A stretch of DNA of 64,000 bases from NCBI RefSeq assembly GCF_017795745.1, contig NZ_CP059067.1, positions 2,542,001 to 2,606,000 of the forward strand, in the 5' to 3' direction. Of the stretch, positions 8,263-16,679 are shown in pieces. A program made the translations under genes and the position numbers. How positions within the stretch are numbered: position 1 is the first letter of the stretch; each line of letters starts with the position of its first letter. The notes below the pieces were generated by a model. It was not told the DNA's origin, did not search any database, and was given only the letters and a program-made list of their open reading frames with translations. Source of the DNA: Rhizobacter sp. AJA081-3. GTDB taxonomy: Bacteria > Pseudomonadota > Gammaproteobacteria > Burkholderiales > Burkholderiaceae_C.

Positions 8263-9516
8263 TCAACTGACCCGCGACGCGACCGCGCCGACGTCGCGCA
8301 GGATGGACTCGGCCGCCGGCCCGGTGCGCTCGCCGCTGCGCTCGCGTTCAAGCTGCCGCTCCACCACCTTCCAGTCCATGTCGAGGAAGGTCAGCGGCTC
8401 CAGCGTGTCGGCGATCGCCTCGGTGAAGATCCGCTGCAGCGACACCTGCGTGATCGCGCGCCCACCCAGCCCGGCGATCACCGTGTAGCCATTGCGCCGC
8501 GTACCCGACATCGCCATGCGCACGTCGTTGGCGAGGATGCCGCCCAGGCCCACCGAGAAACTCTTCTCCAGCACCACCACGCGTTCGGCATGCACCAGCG
8601 CCTCGCGCACCGCCGCCAGCGGGAACGGCCGGAACGAGGTGATGCCCAGCACGCCGATGCGCTCGCCCTCGTCGCGCATGGCGTCGACCGTGTCCTTGAT
8701 CGTGCCCAGCACCGAGCCGAGTGCCACGACGATGGTGTGCGCGTCCTCGCATCGGTAGCAGTGCAGCAGCCCGCCGCTGTCTCGCCCGAAGAGGGCCTGG
8801 AATTCCGCGGCGATCTGCGGGATGCGCTCCAGCGCGCGCATCTGCCGCGCATGCGCCAGGTAGCGCACTTCGGTGAAGGCTTCCGGCCCGACCATCGCGC
8901 CGATGCTCACCGGCTCGGCCGGGTCCAGCACCTGGCGCGGCACGTAGGGCGGCAGGAAGGCGTCGACCTGCGCCTGCGTGGGCATGTCCACACGCTCGTA
9001 GGCGTGGGTGAGGATGAAGCCGTCCATGCACACCATCACCGGCAGGCTCATCTCCTCGGCGATCTTGAAGGCCTGGATGTGCAGGTCCAGCGCCTCCTGG
9101 TTGGTCTCGGCGAACAGCTGGATCCAGCCGCAGTCGCGCTGGCTCATCGAGTCGCTGTGGTCGTTCCAGATGTTGATCGGCGCACCGATCGCGCGATTCG
9201 CCACCGTCATCACGATCGGCAGGCCCAGGCCGGAGGCGTTGTAGACCGCCTCGGCCATGAACAGCAGCCCCTGGCTGGCGGTGGCCGTGTAGGCACGCGC
9301 GCCGGCCGCCGACGCGCCGATGGCCACGCTCATCGCGGCGAACTCGCTCTCGACGTTGATGAACTCGCAAGGGCTGAGCGAGCCGTCCTTCACCAGCTCG
9401 CCCAGCGCCTCGACGATGTGCGTCTGCGGCGAGATCGGGTAGGCGCAGATCACCTGCGGGCGCGACAGCGCCACCGCCTCGGCGACGGCGCGCGAGCCTT
9501 CAGTCTGCTTGAGCAT
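8263..9516 (-). CDS. 2-oxoacid:acceptor oxidoreductase, alpha subunit
   Basis: 417 residues. The N-terminal RPQVICAYPISPQTHIVEALGELV and EFINVESEFAAMSVAIGASAAGARAYTATASQGLLFMAEAVYNASGLGLPIVMTVANR blocks are the pyrimidine-binding domain of PorA-type alpha subunits. A C-terminal transketolase-like/CoA domain (VLGITSFRPFPLAAVREAL, then VVVLEKSFSVGLGG) follows. Alpha and beta subunits together bind thiamine diphosphate. The gene overlaps the end of the gamma-subunit gene by 17 bases, supporting translational coupling in the order gamma-alpha-beta-GltD-like. Confidence 0.9.
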   Translation of the reverse strand: MLKQTEGSRAVAEAVALSRPQVICAYPISPQTHIVEALGELVKDGSLSPCEFINVESEFAAMSVAIGASAAGARAYTATASQGLLFMAEAVYNASGLGLPIVMTVANRAIGAPINIWNDHSDSMSQRDCGWIQLFAETNQEALDLHIQAFKIAEEMSLPVMVCMDGFILTHAYERVDMPTQAQVDAFLPPYVPRQVLDPAEPVSIGAMVGPEAFTEVRYLAHARQMRALERIPQIAAEFQALFGRDSGGLLHCYRCEDAHTIVVALGSVLGTIKDTVDAMRDEGERIGVLGITSFRPFPLAAVREALVHAERVVVLEKSFSVGLGGILANDVRMAMSGTRRNGYTVIAGLGGRAITQVSLQRIFTEAIADTLEPLTFLDMDWKVVERQLERERSGERTGPAAESILRDVGAVASRVS

Positions 9517-10090
9517 GCGACAACTCCTCCATCTCGCGCGTGACGTACTCGAAGGCCTCGGTGGCCGCGGCCACGTTGCCCTCGGCCACCTTGCCGCTGA
9601 ACTTGTCGCGGATGGCGTGTGCCACAGCGTCGAGCGTGATCAGCCCGCTGATCGCCGCGAAGCCGCCGAGCAGCGCCGCGTTCGGCAGCGGCCGGCCGAC
9701 ATGGCGCAGGGCGATCTCACTGGCGGGCACATTGCACAGGCGTTCGCGGCGAAAGCGCTGAGCGAATTCGCCGACGCCCAGTTCGTCGAAGCTGCGCGTC
9801 GAGTTGATCAGCACGTAGCCCTCGGGCTTGAGGCCCTGGAACACGTCGACCTGGTGCAGCAGCGTCGGGTCCTGGATGATCAGCGCGTCGGGCGCCATCA
9901 CCGGCTCGCGCAGGCGGATCTCGCGGTCGGCGATGCGGCAGAAGGCCACCACCGGCGCGCCCGTGCGCTCGGAGCCGAAGCTCGGGAAGGCCTGCGCATG
10001 GCGGCCCTGCTCGAACGCGGCGATCGACAGCATCTCGGCGCCGGTGACGACCCCCTGGCCGCCACGGCCGTGAATGCGGATCTGGAACAT
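9500..10090 (-). CDS. 2-oxoacid:acceptor oxidoreductase, gamma subunit
   Basis: 196 residues. It begins MFQIRIHGRGGQGVVTGAEML, the diagnostic N-terminus of the PorG/gamma family, with PSFGSERTGAPVVAFCRI following. The ATG at 10090 is fixed by a strong AGGAGG immediately upstream on the minus strand. Longer in-frame extensions run into the region before rarD and lack coding character. It is the first gene of the four-gene operon. The enzyme would normally couple 2-oxoacid oxidation to ferredoxin or NAD(P). Related operons also occur in aerobic betaproteobacteria, so this is not by itself a sign of anaerobiosis. Confidence 0.9.
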   Translation of the reverse strand: MFQIRIHGRGGQGVVTGAEMLSIAAFEQGRHAQAFPSFGSERTGAPVVAFCRIADREIRLREPVMAPDALIIQDPTLLHQVDVFQGLKPEGYVLINSTRSFDELGVGEFAQRFRRERLCNVPASEIALRHVGRPLPNAALLGGFAAISGLITLDAVAHAIRDKFSGKVAEGNVAAATEAFEYVTREMEELSHAQAD

Positions 10091-10209
10091 GCCCCCTCCT
10101 GCGCTGCTGTGGCCGCATTCTTCGGGCCGCCCGCGACAAGGGGCTTGTCCTGCATCAAGTGCCGGGCGCGGCGACAATGCCGCTCCGCCCCGCGCGCCGC
10201 GCCGCCTTC

Positions 10210-11094
10210 ATGCACCCCGGAATCCTCTACGCCGCCTCCGCCTACGTGCTCTGGGGCCTGTTCCCGCTCTACTTCAGCCACTTGTCCGCCGTGCCCGCCA
10301 CCGAGGTGCTGGTGCATCGCGTGGTGTGGTCGCTGGTCTTCGTGATCGCCGTGCTGGCCTGGCGCCGGCAGTGGGCCTGGCTCGCACCGACGCTTCGCCA
10401 GCCGAAGGTGCTGGGCGCCTTCGTGGCCAGTGCACTGCTGCTGTCGTGCAACTGGCTGACCTACATCTGGTCGGTCAACCACGGCCACGTGGTCGACGCC
10501 AGCCTGGGTTACTTCATCACGCCGCTGGTCAACGTGTTGCTGGGCTACACGGTGCTGCACGAGCGCCCGAGGCGCCTGCAATGGGCGGCACTGGCGCTGG
10601 CGATGCTGGGAGTGCTGTGGCTCACCGTGGCCGCCGGCCAGCTGCCGTGGATCGCACTGGTGCTCGCGGCCAGCTTCGGCGGCTACGGCCTGCTGCGCAA
10701 GATCGCGCCGCTGGGCGCGCTCGAAGGCCTGTCGCTGGAGACCATGCTGCTCGCCCTGCCCGCGCTGGTGGCGCTGGCCCTGTGGTGGGGGCGTGGGCCG
10801 GCGAGCTTTCCGTCGCCCGACCTCGCCACCAACCTGTGGCTGATCGGAGTGGGACCGCTGACCGCCGTGCCGCTGCTGCTGTTCGCGGCCGGCGCCCGGC
10901 GCATCTCGATGACGACGCTGGGCCTGCTGCAGTACATCGGCCCGTCGATCCAGTTCGCGCTCGGCGTGTGGCTGTTCAACGAGCCCTTTGGCGGCCAGCG
11001 GCTGGTCGGCTTCGGGATGATCTGGGCGGCGCTTCTGGTATACAGCGCGGACGGCTGGCGCATGTCTCGCCGGACGGCACCGGTCGCGGCCTGA
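10210..11094 (+). CDS. rarD: RarD-type EamA-family permease
   Basis: 294 residues from ATG 10210 (MHPGILYAASAYVLWGLFPLYF); GTG 10159 and ATG 10177 are alternative in-frame starts. About ten hydrophobic segments form two EamA halves. Conserved RarD features are the LWGLFPLYF start, TEVLVHRVVWSLVF, NWLTYIWSVNHGHVVDASLGYFITPLVNVLLG and LLQYIGPSIQFALGVWLFNEPF. RarD proteins are inner-membrane drug/metabolite-superfamily transporters of unsettled substrate. The gene is divergent from the oxidoreductase operon and converges on the DUF3501 gene with a 14-base gap. Confidence 0.9.
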   Translation: MHPGILYAASAYVLWGLFPLYFSHLSAVPATEVLVHRVVWSLVFVIAVLAWRRQWAWLAPTLRQPKVLGAFVASALLLSCNWLTYIWSVNHGHVVDASLGYFITPLVNVLLGYTVLHERPRRLQWAALALAMLGVLWLTVAAGQLPWIALVLAASFGGYGLLRKIAPLGALEGLSLETMLLALPALVALALWWGRGPASFPSPDLATNLWLIGVGPLTAVPLLLFAAGARRISMTTLGLLQYIGPSIQFALGVWLFNEPFGGQRLVGFGMIWAALLVYSADGWRMSRRTAPVAA

Positions 11095-11108
11095 GCCGAT
11101 CCGACGCC

Positions 11109-11687
11109 TCAGCGCAGGTCGCCCGCCAGGCTGGCCAGCGTCTCGGCGGCGATCACCCCATGCGCCGGGTAGTTGGTGTGGTCGCAGCCGAGCTTGACGC
11201 TGGCACCGGCGCGCACCGCCTCGCGCGCCGCGGCCGGGAACTCGAAGCGCAGGAAGTGCACCGACGAGGTCTTCTCTTCGTTCTCGCGGTCCAGGTCCTC
11301 GTCGGCGATGGCGTAGATGCGCGCATGGCCCTCGACCTCGACGAACATGCGGTCCTCCACGCCGATCAGCCGCGACAGCTCGCGCTTGCGCTCGTGCGGA
11401 TCGGGGTACTCGATGAGCATCGTCGCCTTCCAGTTCGTGCCGTCGGGCACCAGCGGCGCGTAGGCGTCGATCTCGCTCTGGATGCCGTCCTCGTCGAAGA
11501 TCTTCTCGATGTGCAGCATCTCCTGGATCTGCCGGCGGATCGTCTGCTCGTCCTCGAACTGCACGCTGATGTGTTCGCCCAGATGCACGGTGCGCAGCCG
11601 GCGGTGCGCGATCACCTCGGGCTTGCTGGTCTTGCGGATCTTCGAGTACGCCTCCAGCGTCAGGAGGCTTTCGCGGGTGATGGTCAT
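11109..11687 (-). CDS. DUF3501-family protein
   Basis: 192 residues from ATG 11687, which has GGAG six bases upstream; ATG 11699 is an alternative adding four residues. The sequence (ITRESLLTLEAYSKIRK, then HLGEHISVQFEDEQTIRRQIQEMLHIEKIF) matches the DUF3501 family, which is nearly always encoded next to an HdrD/GlpC-like Fe-S protein and a rubrerythrin, as here. Family function is unknown. The gene follows the Fe-S gene by 20 bases and is the last of the operon. A role in peroxide or redox metabolism is inferred from context only. Confidence 0.86.
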   Translation of the reverse strand: MTITRESLLTLEAYSKIRKTSKPEVIAHRRLRTVHLGEHISVQFEDEQTIRRQIQEMLHIEKIFDEDGIQSEIDAYAPLVPDGTNWKATMLIEYPDPHERKRELSRLIGVEDRMFVEVEGHARIYAIADEDLDRENEEKTSSVHFLRFEFPAAAREAVRAGASVKLGCDHTNYPAHGVIAAETLASLAGDLR

Positions 11688-11707
11688 GTGATTCTCCATC
11701 GAGGGGT

Positions 11708-13057
11708 TCAGATTCCGTAGGCGATGCGCAGCAGGCTCAGCGGGTGAGCGATCTTCGCGGCGGGAAGCGCGTTGTTGGCCATGCCCTGCGCGATGTGGTG
11801 GCCGGCCATCGGGCAGTCGGAGCCGATGTAGTCGGGCTCGTCCTTGGCCATCAGCTTGAACACCGGCTTGCCAATTTTCATCGCCGTCTCGTGGTACGGC
11901 TTCTTCACGCCGTAGGTGCCGGCGTGGCCGGAGCAGCGCTCCACGGTGTTGAGCTGCACCGTCACGGTCTGGCCGATCAGCTTGAGCATCTCCTCTGTCT
12001 TCTTGCCGATCTTCTGCACGCGGCCATGGCAGGGGACGTGGTAGCTCACCTTGCCCAGCGGCTGCTTGAAGTCAGTCTTCAGCAGGCCGTCCTTGTGGCG
12101 CGCCATCAGGTACTCGAAGGGGTCGAACATCGCCGCCTGCACCGCCTTCACGTCCGCTTCGTCGGGGAACAGCAAAGGGAGTTCCTGCTTGAACATCAGT
12201 GTGCACGATGGCACCGCCGTGACGATGGCCCAGCCCTCCTTCGCGTACTTCGCGAGCACCGGGATGTTGGCGTTCTTGTGCTTCTCCACGCCCTGCAGGT
12301 CGCCGAGCTCGAGCTTGGGCATGCCGCAGCAGGATTCCTTCTCGACGATCACGTAGGGAATCTCGTTGTGCTCCAGCGACTTGATCAGGTCGTGGCCGAT
12401 GCCCGGCTCGTTGTAGTTGACGTAGCAGGTGGAGAAGATCGCCACCTTGCCGGGGCTTCGCTCGCCGTCCTTCACGTCGGTGGCGCGGCCCTTCTTCTTC
12501 GCGCTCCAGCGGAAGCGGCTGGTCGCCAGCCCAGGCATCCAGGCGTTGCGGTCCACGTCGAGCACGCTCTCCATCACCCCGCGCGCGGCCTTCGTCCTGT
12601 TGATCGCGTTGACCGTCTGCACGACGATCGGGATGCCGGCGAACTGGCCGTGCACGTCGGTCGAGGCGAGGAACTTCTCGCTCGCCTTCACCTCGCCCTT
12701 GCTGAACTTGATCGCCTTGGCGCGCAGCATGGTGTGCGGGAAGTCGAGGTTCCACTCGTGCGGCGGCACGTAGGGGCACTTGGTCAGGTAGCACAGGTCG
12801 CACAGGTAACACTGGTCGACCACCTTCCAGTAGTCGGCCTTGTTCACGCCGTGCACCTCGCCGTCGTCGGTCGCGTCGACCAGGTCGAACAGGTTGGGGA
12901 ACGACTGGCACAGGCTCACGCAGCGTCGGCAGCCGTGGCAGATGTCGAAGATGCGCTCCATCTCCTTGAACGCGAGATCCTCGTTGTAGAAGTCCGGGTT
13001 CTTCCAGTCGACGGGGTGGCGGGTCGGGGCCTCCAGGTTGCCTTCGCGAGCGGTCAT
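11708..13057 (-). CDS. HdrD/GlpC-like cytoplasmic Fe-S oxidoreductase
   Basis: 449 residues. Two ferredoxin-type clusters lie near the N-terminus (ICHGCRRCVSLCQSFP and QCYLCDLCYLTKCPYVPP). Two CCG-like Cys-rich domains follow (FSTCYVNYNEPG, then EKESCCGMPKLELGD; YHVPCHGRVQKIGK, then ERCSGHAGTYG and GSDCPMAGHHI), as in heterodisulfide reductase subunit D and the GlpC anchor subunit. It probably passes electrons between a soluble donor and the rubrerythrin encoded upstream. The start has GAGGAG six bases ahead. Operon order is rubrerythrin, this gene, DUF3501. Confidence 0.87.
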   Translation of the reverse strand: MTAREGNLEAPTRHPVDWKNPDFYNEDLAFKEMERIFDICHGCRRCVSLCQSFPNLFDLVDATDDGEVHGVNKADYWKVVDQCYLCDLCYLTKCPYVPPHEWNLDFPHTMLRAKAIKFSKGEVKASEKFLASTDVHGQFAGIPIVVQTVNAINRTKAARGVMESVLDVDRNAWMPGLATSRFRWSAKKKGRATDVKDGERSPGKVAIFSTCYVNYNEPGIGHDLIKSLEHNEIPYVIVEKESCCGMPKLELGDLQGVEKHKNANIPVLAKYAKEGWAIVTAVPSCTLMFKQELPLLFPDEADVKAVQAAMFDPFEYLMARHKDGLLKTDFKQPLGKVSYHVPCHGRVQKIGKKTEEMLKLIGQTVTVQLNTVERCSGHAGTYGVKKPYHETAMKIGKPVFKLMAKDEPDYIGSDCPMAGHHIAQGMANNALPAAKIAHPLSLLRIAYGI

Positions 13058-13083
13058 GCGTGTTCTCCTCGGTCCACCAATGA

Positions 13084-13106
13084 ACAAGGGGCACGAAGCC
13101 CCTTGT
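13084..13106 (-). terminator. Intercistronic hairpin in the rubrerythrin operon
   Basis: ACAAGGGGC (13084-13092) and GCCCCTTGT (13098-13106) form a perfect nine-base stem with a five-base loop, between the rubrerythrin stop and the HdrD-like start. There is no T-run on the minus strand, so it may be a processing or attenuation hairpin giving rubrerythrin more transcript than the downstream genes, rather than a full terminator. Confidence 0.5.
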
Positions 13107-13127
13107 CGTCCGGACGTCGCGCCGTGG

Positions 13128-13550
13128 TCAGTCGACGAGCGCGTCGAGCGCCTTCTGATAGCGGTTGGCGTGCGAGCGCTCGGCCTTGGCCAGCGTCTCG
13201 AACCAGTCGGCGATCTCGTCGAAGCCCTCTTCGCGGGCCTGCTTGGCCATGCCCGGGTACATGTCTGTGTACTCGTGCGTTTCGCCGGCGACGGCGGCCT
13301 TCAGGTTCTGCCGGCTGTTGCCGATCGGCAGGCCGGTGGCCGGGTCGCCCGAGCCGTTCTCGAGGAACTCGAGGTGGCCGTGCGCATGGCCGGTCTCGCC
13401 TTCGGCCGTGGAGCGGAACAGCGATGCCACGTCGTTCTGGCCTTCCACGTCGGCCTTGTTTGCGAAATACAGGTACCGGCGGTTGGCCTGGGATTCGCCC
13501 GCGAAGGCGTCCTTCAGGTTCTGCTCGGTCTTCGATCCTTTCAAGCCCAT
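13128..13550 (-). CDS. Rubrerythrin
   Basis: 140 residues from ATG 13550, preceded by CAGGAG. It has the diiron ferritin-like helices with [64 protein letters not shown] and [16 protein letters not shown], supplying the Glu and E-x-x-H ligands. The usual C-terminal rubredoxin domain is absent, so this is the short form that needs an external electron donor, plausibly the HdrD-like protein encoded next. The family reduces hydrogen peroxide in the cytoplasm. It is the first gene of a three-gene operon. Confidence 0.92.
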   Translation of the reverse strand: MGLKGSKTEQNLKDAFAGESQANRRYLYFANKADVEGQNDVASLFRSTAEGETGHAHGHLEFLENGSGDPATGLPIGNSRQNLKAAVAGETHEYTDMYPGMAKQAREEGFDEIADWFETLAKAERSHANRYQKALDALVD

Positions 13551-13720
13551 GTCGCTCTCCTGTCGTTGAGATGAACCGAAACGGCCGCCTGCGCCGGGGC
13601 GCGTCGAACTGCGGCACCCGAATACGCTAACCCACTGCCGGAGCCGGGGCAAATACAAATGGTCAATGCAGGGGATTGGCAAAGGCTATGCCGGCGATCG
13701 CCACGATTGATTGATCAGGC

Positions 13721-14587
13721 TCAGCTTTGGTCGCCACCCGGCAGCCCGAGCAGGCCGCGTGCGACGCGGTGCAAGCGCGAGCCGGCGTCGGCCAGGTCGT
13801 GCAGCACGGTCAGGTGGTTGGTGCCGGGGACGGCCTCGCACACCGGCACGGCGGCCTCGCCCCAGGCGCGGCGGATCAGCGTGTTCTGGCGCAGGAACTC
13901 CTCGCTCTCGTCGCCGCCCACCAGCGCGGCCAGCCGGCCCTGCGGCGCGGGCATCAGCGCCGGGCTCAGGCGCGTCGCCGACGCGGCCGTCAGGCGCAGG
14001 TCGGGCGCCAGGAAGGGCGTGTGGCGGATCGGCTCCAGTTCGTACAGGCCGGAGATCGACAGCGCGGACTTCACCAGGTCTGCCGGCAGGTCGCCCGCGA
14101 CACGCGGCCACTGGCAGGCGAGCATCATCGCAGCGAGGTGCCCGCCGGCGGAATGCCCGCCGACGACGATGCGCCGCGGGTCGCCGCCATGTTCGCGCGC
14201 GTGCCGAAACGTCCAGGCCAGGGCCTGCACCAATTGCAGCGTGATCTGTTCGATCGTCACCGCCGGGCACAGCGCGTAGTTGGGCAGCACCACCATCGCC
14301 CCGGCGTCGACCAGCGCCGGTGCGACGAAGGACTGCTCGCGCTTGTCCAGCGCGCGCCAGTAGCCGCCGTGGATGAAGACGAACACCGGCGCGTCGGGCC
14401 GCTCGGTGCGGAAGACGTCCAGCGTCTCGTTCGGCCCCTCGCCGTAGGGCAGGTCGAGGGTGCAGTCGGACTGCTCGCGCGCCAGCGCCGAGGCGTTGGC
14501 CCAGCGCTCGAAGATCTGCGCGTGGTCGGGGATGCGGGCGCGGTTGTTGTACTGGGCATCCAGCCACGCGGGGTCGGGTCGGGTCAT
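13721..14587 (-). CDS. Alpha/beta hydrolase, kynurenine formamidase/carboxylesterase-like
   Basis: 288 residues. Oxyanion-hole motif FIHGGYW and nucleophile elbow GGHSAGGH (catalytic Ser) are clear. The late GTNHLTVLHDLAD segment supplies the catalytic His, and an Asp-containing VGGDESEEF stretch lies before it. The HGGYW form and the N-terminal YNNRARIPDHAQIFERW are shared with bacterial arylformamidases and related esterases, but no kynurenine genes are nearby, so the substrate is open. The gene stands alone between the rubrerythrin operon and tRNA-Ala. Confidence 0.85.
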   Translation of the reverse strand: MTRPDPAWLDAQYNNRARIPDHAQIFERWANASALAREQSDCTLDLPYGEGPNETLDVFRTERPDAPVFVFIHGGYWRALDKREQSFVAPALVDAGAMVVLPNYALCPAVTIEQITLQLVQALAWTFRHAREHGGDPRRIVVGGHSAGGHLAAMMLACQWPRVAGDLPADLVKSALSISGLYELEPIRHTPFLAPDLRLTAASATRLSPALMPAPQGRLAALVGGDESEEFLRQNTLIRRAWGEAAVPVCEAVPGTNHLTVLHDLADAGSRLHRVARGLLGLPGGDQS

Positions 14588-14701
14588 CGGGCTGCCTGGG
14601 GTCGCTGCGGGGTCCCGTTTCTACCCCGATGCGCCGTCGGACGCCATCCGGTCGAGCCGGCGGAAGCCCACCGCGGACTTTGATAAACTACGTGGGTTCG
14701 T

Positions 14702-14777
<76 letters not shown>

Positions 14778-14786
14778 CACGAATCC

Positions 14787-14818
14787 AGGGGCCGCCAGTG
14801 AGCGGCCCCTGACATTTT
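14787..14818 (+). terminator. Rho-independent terminator of tRNA-Ala
   Basis: AGGGGCCGC (14787-14795) pairs perfectly with GCGGCCCCT (14802-14810) around a six-base loop, followed by GACATTTT. It begins ten bases after the tRNA end. Confidence 0.85.
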
Positions 14819-15128
14819 GGGCTACATGGGCTACAGATGGGCTACATGTAGCCCACGTGTAGCCCAGCCGTCTCAGAGCAAGCGAATGACCTTCGCATGT
14901 TTGTAGCCCACGGCTCGGATGACCCACGCACTACCTTTGCGATGGTCGAACCGCATCCGCCGGAGCTGCTGACCATCGCATGCATGTAGCCCACACGCGC
15001 CCTTGCGTCGGGCCACCACTGCGAAGGTCAAATGGGCTACATGGGCTACACGTGCAGGCCGCGCCCCTCAACGCATCTGCATCAGCGCAACAGTTCCCGA
15101 CGACCTTCGCACTGCGATGACCATCGCA
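14819..15128. repeat. Dense two-motif short repeat array beside tRNA-Ala
   Basis: The 8-mer GGGCTACA occurs five times on the plus strand (14819, 14828, 14839, 15034, 15043) and four times as its complement TGTAGCCC (14847, 14858, 14902, 14985). A second motif, GACC(T/A)TCGCA, occurs at 14888, 14971, 15102 and 15119, and inverted at 14938 and 15020. Its inverted form TGCGAAGGTC is also present inside the tRNA at 14740-14749. TGCGATG/CATCGCA forms a perfect inverted repeat at 15113-15128. No ORF of note crosses the region. It lies between a tRNA and a tyrosine recombinase gene, so a recombination or attachment role is possible but unproven. Confidence 0.8.
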
Positions 15129-15548
15129 TGATTTGCAGCCCGATTTGGGCGGTCAGCATCGATCCGGGACGACGCTGGAGAGGCCGCGCTGGGCCTATCC
15201 CCTTCGCAACCAGTGCCAACTGAAGCGGCGCGTGGAACGCGGCATGAATTCGCGACCAACGCTGCCCCTGAAGACATCGGGACTGTCGCGGGCGAGTTCC
15301 CGAAGCGCACCTGGCGGCGCTGCCAAGAGCGGCTCATGCGCAGCAATGCCCAGGTACCCAGGGACACATGGGCAGGGCATTGCCGCGCACGGTCAGCGCG
15401 GCCAATTGATCGTTATCGATGCAGCGGAAGACTCAACCGCTCATGCAGTAAGCGCTCCGGATGAGGTCGTGGGGGCTAAGAGTGCCACGGCTCTTTGCGA
15501 AGGTGGCGAGCGAGGCAATCCGCCTCGCTCCTGAACGGAGTTGCAACC
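15129..15548. other. Gene-less leader between the repeat array and the recombinase
   Basis: No convincing coding frame was found. Short overlapping frames on both strands lack recognisable protein features. The last 20 bases hold an ACGGAG Shine-Dalgarno sequence for the recombinase start at 15549. Confidence 0.5.
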
Positions 15549-16443
15549 ATGGACACGACCACCCGAGCGGCGTCGCCGCTGCGTCAACGCTTGCTCGACG
15601 ACATGCGCAGGCGCAAGTTTGCCGAGCACACTCAGGCTGGCTATATCCGCGCCGCTCGTAAGCTGACTGCATTTCTTGGCCGCTCGCCCGATTCGGCCAC
15701 CGCCGAGGATCTTCGACGCTTCCAACAGCACTTGATGGACGCCGGCACCGACCCGGTGACGATCAACGCGACCATCACCGCGTTGAAGTTCTTCTTCGAC
15801 GTCACTCTGGGCCTGCCCGAGGTGATGGCCAAGATGCGGTACGTGCACGTGCCCGTGCCGCGCACGCTGCCCGTGATCCTGAGTCCCGACGAGGTGGGCC
15901 GCCTGATCGCGGCGGCGCCGAACCTCAAGCATCAGGCGGCCATGTCGGTGGCGTACGGCGCAGGCCTGCGCGTCGGCGAGGTCCTCGCGCTGAAGGTCAC
16001 CGACATCGACGGCCAGCGCATGACACTTCGGGTCGAACAAGGCAAGGGCCGCGAGGATCGCTACGCCAAGCTCAGTCCGGTGCTGCTGGAGCAGTTGCAG
16101 GCCTGGCGGCGGCTGGGCCGCGCCCAGGGCAAGATCCTGCCCGACGGCTGGCTGTTCCCCGGCACGAATCCGGCCGATCACATGATCGGTGCGACAACTC
16201 AACCGCGCCGTCCACCTGGCCGCGGCCACGGCAGGCCTGGGCAAGCGGGTGACGCCCCACGTCCTGCGCCACAGCTTTGCCGCCCATCTGCTGGAGCAGA
16301 AGGTCGACATCCGCGTGATCTATGTGCTGCTCGGCCACAAGCGGGCGGAGACGACGAGCCTGTATGCTTCTGTGGCCACCGACCTGTTGCGCGGCGCGAT
16401 CAGTCCGCTGCACCAGACCTCGGACAAGCCCCAGTCCGAGTAG
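15549..16443 (+). pseudogene. Tyrosine recombinase/integrase of the IS91-associated type, frameshifted
   Basis: From ATG 15549 the frame encodes the SAM-like core-binding domain (HTQAGYIRAARKLTAFLGR) and the first half of the catalytic domain, with the first catalytic Arg in GAGLRVGEVLALKVTDI. After NPADHMIG, near 16190, reading must shift by one base to continue as RQLNRAVHLAAATAGLGKRVTPHVLRHSFAAHLLEQ, IRVIYVLLGHKRAETTSLYASVATDLLR. That second half holds HxLRHSFA, LLGHK and the nucleophile Tyr. A single-base deletion explains this. Relatives of this protein are usually encoded directly before an IS91-family transposase, as the stub that follows here suggests. Confidence 0.85.
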
Positions 16444-16460
16444 GCCGGTGGGCATCGTGA

Positions 16461-16679
16461 TACGGGCGGCCTGCTCTGGAGGTCGCCGACATCTTCCGTC
16501 TCCACGGAAGCGCCTGGCGTGGCGCCCAGCGCGCTCACCTGAGCTTGGCTCCGCTCACGGTGATGTGGACCATCACCCAGTGCCGCACGGCGGCGCGGGG
16601 TGGCCACTTCCTGCGTCGCGACGGGTGTGGGGTCGAGCAGGTCTCGTACAACCGTACAACTCGTGCACGGAGCCGGTGA
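16461..16679 (+). pseudogene. IS91-family transposase, N-terminal stub
   Basis: The frame from 16461 has no start codon but reads PALEVADIFRLHGSAWRG, then HLSLAPLTVMWTITQCRTAARGGHFLRRDGCGVEQVSYN, which is the zinc-binding N-terminus of IS91-type (Y2 rolling-circle) transposases. Just after, CGTACAAC is tandemly duplicated at about 16646-16661. This breaks the frame at the point where intact relatives continue YNSCRNRHC. The catalytic domain with the two tyrosines is not recognisable downstream. The initiator appears mutated (GGG where relatives have ATG/GTG). It is a dead remnant paired with the preceding recombinase. Confidence 0.7.

Noticed and set aside
10136-10150. Short inverted repeat GACAAGGGGCTTGTC before rarD
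   Set aside because: Six-base arms with a three-base loop in GC-rich DNA are too weak to call an operator or terminator.
14819-15128. CRISPR array
   Set aside because: Repeat units are 8-10 bases, irregularly spaced and in both orientations, with no spacers of constant length and no cas genes.
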